Assembly (NCBI GenBank): GCA_945952105.1
Contig: CAMFGZ010000006.1
Span: 124,001-188,000, forward strand
Origin: an uncultured Rhodospirillaceae bacterium
Lineage (GTDB): Bacteria > Pseudomonadota > Alphaproteobacteria > Reyranellales > Reyranellaceae
DNA: 64,000 nt
Direction of reading: 5' to 3'
Shown piece after piece: positions 60,593-64,000 of this stretch. Made by a program: the position numbers and the translations under genes. A model generated the notes under the pieces. The model did no database searches and was not told the origin of the DNA. It was given only the letters and a program-made list of their open reading frames with translations. Each line of letters begins with the position of its first letter. Position 1 is the stretch's first letter.

Positions 60593-62929
60593 CTATGCTC
60601 CCTTAGCCGCCTGGATGGCGCGCCAGACATTCTCCGCCGTCGCCGGCATGACCATGTCACGAACACCCAGCGGCGCCAGCGCATCGATCACCGCGTTCAT
60701 CACCACCGGCATGGCACCCACCGTGCCGGCCTCGCCCGCCCCCTTTGCGCCGAGCGGATTGTACTTGGTCGGCACGGGGTTGGACTTCACCTCCACGCTG
60801 CACATCGTGTCCGCGCGCGGCATCGTGTAGTCGAGGAAGCTCGCGGTCAGGAGCTGACCGCTCTCGCGGTCCCAAACCACGCGCTCGCCCAGGATCTGTC
60901 CGACTCCCTGCGCCACGCCGCCATGGATCTGCCCCTTGAGGCCGATCGGGTTCATCACCGTGCCGACATCGTCGACCACCGCATAACGGTCGAGCCGGAC
61001 CTCGCCCGTGTCGGGATCGACCTCGACCTCGCAGATGTGGCAGCCGTTGGGATAGGTATCCTTTTCGCCGAGATAGGTTGCGTTCTCGTAGAGACCGCCC
61101 TCGAAGCCGCTCTTCGGCCACTTGGTCGGATTGAACGCCGCCATCGCGACCGCCTTCAGCGACACCGTCTTGTCGGTGCCCTTCACCTTGAAGATGCCGT
61201 CGGCGAACTCGATGTCCTGCTCGCCCGCCTCCAGGAGATGGCCGGCCAGCCGCTTGCCCTTCTCGATCACCTTTCCGGCCGCAAGGAACAGCGCCGAACC
61301 GCCCAGCACCGTCGAGCGCGAACCGTTGGTGCCCATGCCGAAGGCCACACGGTCGGTATCGCCGTCGATGAACTGCACCTCGTTGGGATCGATGCCCAGA
61401 CGCTCGTTCAGGATCTGCTTGAACATGGTCTCGTGACCTTGTCCCTGGGCCTTGGTGCCCATCAGCAGCGCCGCCGTGCCGGCCGGATTGAAACGGATCT
61501 CGGCATATTCGGGCTGCGCCGTGCCGGCCGCCTGTTCGATGGCGTTGATGATGCCGAGGCCGCGCAGCTTGCCGCGCTTCTTCGACTCGTCGGCCCGCGC
61601 CGCGTAGCCCGCCACGTCCGCGAGCTTCAGCGCCATGTCCATGTTCTTCTCGAACTCGCCGCAGTCGTAGAACGGACCGACGGGGCTCTGATACGGCAGG
61701 GCCGCCTCGGACAGCATGTTCTTGCGCCGCAGCTCGACCCGGTCGACGCCCAGCTCGCGCGCCGCGTCGTCGATCAGCCGCTCGATCAGGTAGATGGCTT
61801 CCGGCCGTCCTGCCCCGCGATAGGGCGCCGTGGGGTTGGTGTTGGAGAGAACGCCCACGACGTTGATGTAGGCCTTGGGGATCAAGTAGACGCCCAGCAC
61901 CGTGCCGATCATGCCGAAGGGCGACAGCAGATTGCGATCCGAGCCGACATAGGCGCCGATGTTCGCCAGCATGTTGAGACGCAACGCGACGAACTTGTTG
62001 TCCGCATCGAGCGCCAGTTCCAGCTCGCCGACATTGTCGCGGCCATGCTCGTCGGCCATGACCGCCTCGGAGCGCTCGCAGCACCATTTCACCGGCCGCA
62101 GCAGCTTGCGGGCCGCCCACAGGGTCAGGCGGTGCTCGACATACTGCCAGCCCTTGGTCCCGAAACCGCCACCGACGTCGCCCGAGATGACCCGCATCTT
62201 GCTCTCGGGCACCTTGAACACGTTCTGCGCCAGCATGTTGCGCACGCGATGGGGATACTGCACGTCCGCATAGAGCGTCATGCGGTCTTCGCCCTGGTCG
62301 TAGACACCGAGCGTTCCGCGCGGCTCCATGTACTGGGCATGCACCCGCGTGATGACGTAGCGGCGCTTGATGACCTTGGCGGCGCCCCTTATCGTCTCCT
62401 CCGTCGCCGCCTTGTTCCCGCGCTCGATGAAGTTCGAGATATTGTCCGGACAGTCGTCCCAGACTGCTGGCGCGCCGGGCTTCACCGTGTCCTCGGTGAG
62501 CGTCACCGACGGAATGGGCTCGTAGTCGATCTCGACCAGTTCGGCGGCGTCCTTGGCCTCCGCCAGCGTCTCGGCGATCACCATCGCCACAGGGTCGCCG
62601 ACATAGCGGACCCGATCGACGATCAGCGGTGGCCGCTGCGGCGCGAACATCGGCTTACCGTCGGGCCGCTTCCTCGGCATGTTGGCCTTGGGCATGCCGA
62701 GCCCGTCTGCCGCCACGTCGTGGCCGGTATAGACGGCCAGGACGCCGGGTGCCGCCGACGCCGCCTTCGTGTCGATCGAGCGGATGTTGGCATGCGCATG
62801 CGGTGAGCGGACGAACACCGCATAGGTCTGCCCGTGCAGATTGACGTCGTTGACGAAGCGGCCCTGCCCGCGCAGCAGCCGTGGATCCTCGAAACGCAAC
62901 ACCGGCTGGCCGATTCCGTACTTGCTCAT
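60593..62929 (-). CDS. Xanthine dehydrogenase-family large subunit without partner genes
   Basis: 778 residues, molybdopterin-binding subunit of the CoxL/XdhB family. Motifs EDPRLLRGQGRFVNDV, GGGFGTKGWQYVEHR, PYRGAGRPEA (in place of the CO dehydrogenase loop) and the catalytic Glu in GAKGAGEAGTVGAMP. The 2Fe-2S and FAD subunit genes normally beside it are missing; the nearest are in the heterotrimer operon at 44-45 kb. It is placed in an operon with a LigB-type dioxygenase, which suggests hydroxylation of an aromatic compound before ring cleavage. Confidence 0.93.
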   Translation of the reverse strand: MSKYGIGQPVLRFEDPRLLRGQGRFVNDVNLHGQTYAVFVRSPHAHANIRSIDTKAASAAPGVLAVYTGHDVAADGLGMPKANMPRKRPDGKPMFAPQRPPLIVDRVRYVGDPVAMVIAETLAEAKDAAELVEIDYEPIPSVTLTEDTVKPGAPAVWDDCPDNISNFIERGNKAATEETIRGAAKVIKRRYVITRVHAQYMEPRGTLGVYDQGEDRMTLYADVQYPHRVRNMLAQNVFKVPESKMRVISGDVGGGFGTKGWQYVEHRLTLWAARKLLRPVKWCCERSEAVMADEHGRDNVGELELALDADNKFVALRLNMLANIGAYVGSDRNLLSPFGMIGTVLGVYLIPKAYINVVGVLSNTNPTAPYRGAGRPEAIYLIERLIDDAARELGVDRVELRRKNMLSEAALPYQSPVGPFYDCGEFEKNMDMALKLADVAGYAARADESKKRGKLRGLGIINAIEQAAGTAQPEYAEIRFNPAGTAALLMGTKAQGQGHETMFKQILNERLGIDPNEVQFIDGDTDRVAFGMGTNGSRSTVLGGSALFLAAGKVIEKGKRLAGHLLEAGEQDIEFADGIFKVKGTDKTVSLKAVAMAAFNPTKWPKSGFEGGLYENATYLGEKDTYPNGCHICEVEVDPDTGEVRLDRYAVVDDVGTVMNPIGLKGQIHGGVAQGVGQILGERVVWDRESGQLLTASFLDYTMPRADTMCSVEVKSNPVPTKYNPLGAKGAGEAGTVGAMPVVMNAVIDALAPLGVRDMVMPATAENVWRAIQAAKGA

Positions 62930-62963
62930 GACGCCCTCTCTCCTGCGAACGCTCGATCTGACT

Positions 62964-63929
62964 CTAGGACTGGCTGACGACGTGCGCGAGCGGGCGCCAG
63001 CGGGCCATGTCGGCCTCCACCCGTGTCCGGAACTCGGCGGGGCTCGAGACGCGCGTGTCGTTGCCCAGCTCTTCCAGCCTGGCCTTCACGTCTGGCCGCG
63101 CCATGGCCTGCCTAAGCGCCTCGTACAGCCGATCCCGGATGGCAGGCGGCAGGCCGGCCGGCGCAGTGAAACCCAGCCACGACACGACGTCGTAGTCCGG
63201 CACGACCGTTTCCGCGACCGTGGGCACGTCGGGAAAGCCCGGATGCCGCTCCTTCGAGGTCACGGCGAGCGCGCGCAGCTTGTCGGTCTTCATCAGTGGC
63301 TGGGCGTTGGAGAACGTCACGACATGCATGTCGAGCCGGCCGCCCACTAGGTCGTTGAAAGGCTGGCCGATGCCGCCCTTGTAGGGAATATGGGTCATCT
63401 TAGCGCCTGTCTTCTCGAGGATCAGCTCCATCGCCATATGAAGCGTAGATCCAACGCCCGACGTGCCGTAGGTCAGTTTGCCGGGTTCGCGCTTGCCCTC
63501 CTCCAGGTAGGCCTGAACAGTCTTGAAGCGGGACTCTGGCGCGACGGTGAGCACGAAGGGAAAGCGCGTGACGATCGAGATGAAGTCGAAATCCTTCAGG
63601 AGATCGTAACTGAGGCTGCGATCGGTCGCCGAGACGACCGCCTGCCCACCCGTCATGAGATAGAGCGTATAGCCGTCGGGCTTCATGCGCGCGATCTGGC
63701 TGGCTGCCAGCCGCTCGGCGGCACCAGGTCGCGGCTCGATGACGATCTGCTGGCCCAATATCTCGGTCAGCGGGACGCTGAGGTGACGGGCGATCGTGTC
63801 AGGATTCGAGCCGGCGTCGTAGCCGTGCATCAGACGAATGGTCTGCGACGGGTAGGCCTGCGCACGCGCAATCGCGGGTGCGCCGACCGCCGCCGCTGCG
63901 GCAGACATCAGCAAAGTCCGGCGTCTCAT
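62964..63929 (-). CDS. TctC-type (Bug family) periplasmic solute-binding protein
   Basis: 321 residues with an Arg-rich Tat-like signal (MRRRTLLMSAAAAAVGAPAIARAQ), then PSQTIRLMHGYDAGSNPDTIAR, VIEPRPGAAERLAA, GKLTYGTSGVGSTLHMAMEL and PYKGGIGQPFNDLVGG, all typical of tripartite tricarboxylate transporter receptors. The TctA and TctB membrane genes are not in the window. Ligands in this family include dicarboxylates and aromatic acids; here an aromatic acid is inferred from the neighbours. GGAGGAGG precedes the ATG. Confidence 0.93.
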   Translation of the reverse strand: MRRRTLLMSAAAAAVGAPAIARAQAYPSQTIRLMHGYDAGSNPDTIARHLSVPLTEILGQQIVIEPRPGAAERLAASQIARMKPDGYTLYLMTGGQAVVSATDRSLSYDLLKDFDFISIVTRFPFVLTVAPESRFKTVQAYLEEGKREPGKLTYGTSGVGSTLHMAMELILEKTGAKMTHIPYKGGIGQPFNDLVGGRLDMHVVTFSNAQPLMKTDKLRALAVTSKERHPGFPDVPTVAETVVPDYDVVSWLGFTAPAGLPPAIRDRLYEALRQAMARPDVKARLEELGNDTRVSSPAEFRTRVEADMARWRPLAHVVSQS

Positions 63930-64000
63930 GTTTCCTCCTCCTGTTCTTCATTGTTCGGGCCGTCGTTATCCCAACGGTCCCATGAACGTCTGATCGGCAT
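63926..64000 (-). CDS. Possible C-terminal end of an upstream gene, cut by the window edge
   Basis: On the minus strand the frame is open from the edge and ends with an acidic tail (NNEEQEEET) at a TGA overlapping the ATG of the solute-binding gene (ATGA). It may be the 3' end of another gene of the operon. Too short to identify. Confidence 0.35.
   Translation of the reverse strand: MPIRRSWDRWDNDGPNNEEQEEET

Noticed and set aside
60401-62806. An 801-codon plus-strand frame antisense to the lone molybdenum hydroxylase subunit
   Set aside because: His/Arg/Leu-rich and without motifs. It is the complement of third-position GC in the real gene; the same applies to 41785-44046.
1-64000. tRNA and rRNA genes, CRISPR arrays, insertion sequences, prophage
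   Set aside because: No GTTCRANNC-type T-loop with matching acceptor stem, no regularly spaced repeats, no transposase or integrase motifs, and no terminal inverted repeats were seen.

Overview
The window is a GC-rich chromosomal segment from an alphaproteobacterium, probably a free-living Rhodospirillales or Hyphomicrobiales relative. I place it there from lineage-typical gene pairs: aat next to a DUF2155 gene, an NDUFA12 homologue beside mlaD, DUF2794, DUF2849 and DUF934 proteins, and a cobalamin-dependent ribonucleotide reductase. The genus cannot be fixed from the sequence alone. I see no insertion sequence, phage, CRISPR array, tRNA or rRNA. The map is mostly dense housekeeping operons, with an accessory catabolic segment at the right end.

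Layout. 0-2 kb: the end of aat, then DUF2155, a small protein, mlaD and NDUFA12 on the minus strand. 2.2-6.4 kb: nrdJ with a promoter that carries two NrdR-like boxes, then a lysine-only microprotein frame and a strongly folded non-coding stretch ending in an intrinsic terminator. 6.4-11.3 kb: a TetR/adaptor/RND efflux operon with a perfect operator palindrome inside the first codons of tetR. 11.4-16.3 kb: a FemAB-like acyltransferase, clpS, clpA, a coupled 57-residue membrane protein, and an unrecognised exported protein. 16.5-27.2 kb: a D,D-carboxypeptidase with a SPOR domain, the galU-ugd-phosphohexomutase sugar-nucleotide operon, and fabD-fabG-acpP-fabF-mltG-dnaJ. 27.3-41.7 kb: rpsF-rpsR-rplI, an iron permease and binding protein, cyclopropane synthase, dnaB, alr-mlaE-mlaF-radA, cvpA, purF and an SDR.

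41.7-45.3 kb holds a complete three-subunit molybdenum hydroxylase. 45.5-56.3 kb: der-bamB-YfgM-like, small proteins, a homocysteine methyltransferase, the cysG-DUF2849-cysI-DUF934 sulfite assimilation operon, and a heat-shock hsp20 behind a sigma-32-type promoter. 56.5-64 kb is a probable aromatic ring-cleavage region: two fumarylacetoacetate-hydrolase-fold enzymes, a carboxymuconolactone-decarboxylase-like protein, a glyoxalase-fold extradiol dioxygenase, a LigB-type extradiol dioxygenase, a lone molybdopterin hydroxylase large subunit, and a TctC-type solute receptor.

Genes are packed tightly. Many start codons overlap the preceding stop (ATGA, GTGA, TGATG), and most convergent pairs meet or overlap at their 3' ends. 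The least explained parts are the microprotein plus folded RNA after nrdJ, the clpA-coupled membrane peptide, the Shine-Dalgarno hairpin before the glyoxalase-fold dioxygenase, and the substrate of the right-end catabolic cluster. I found no clear case of a wholly new defence or mobile system.
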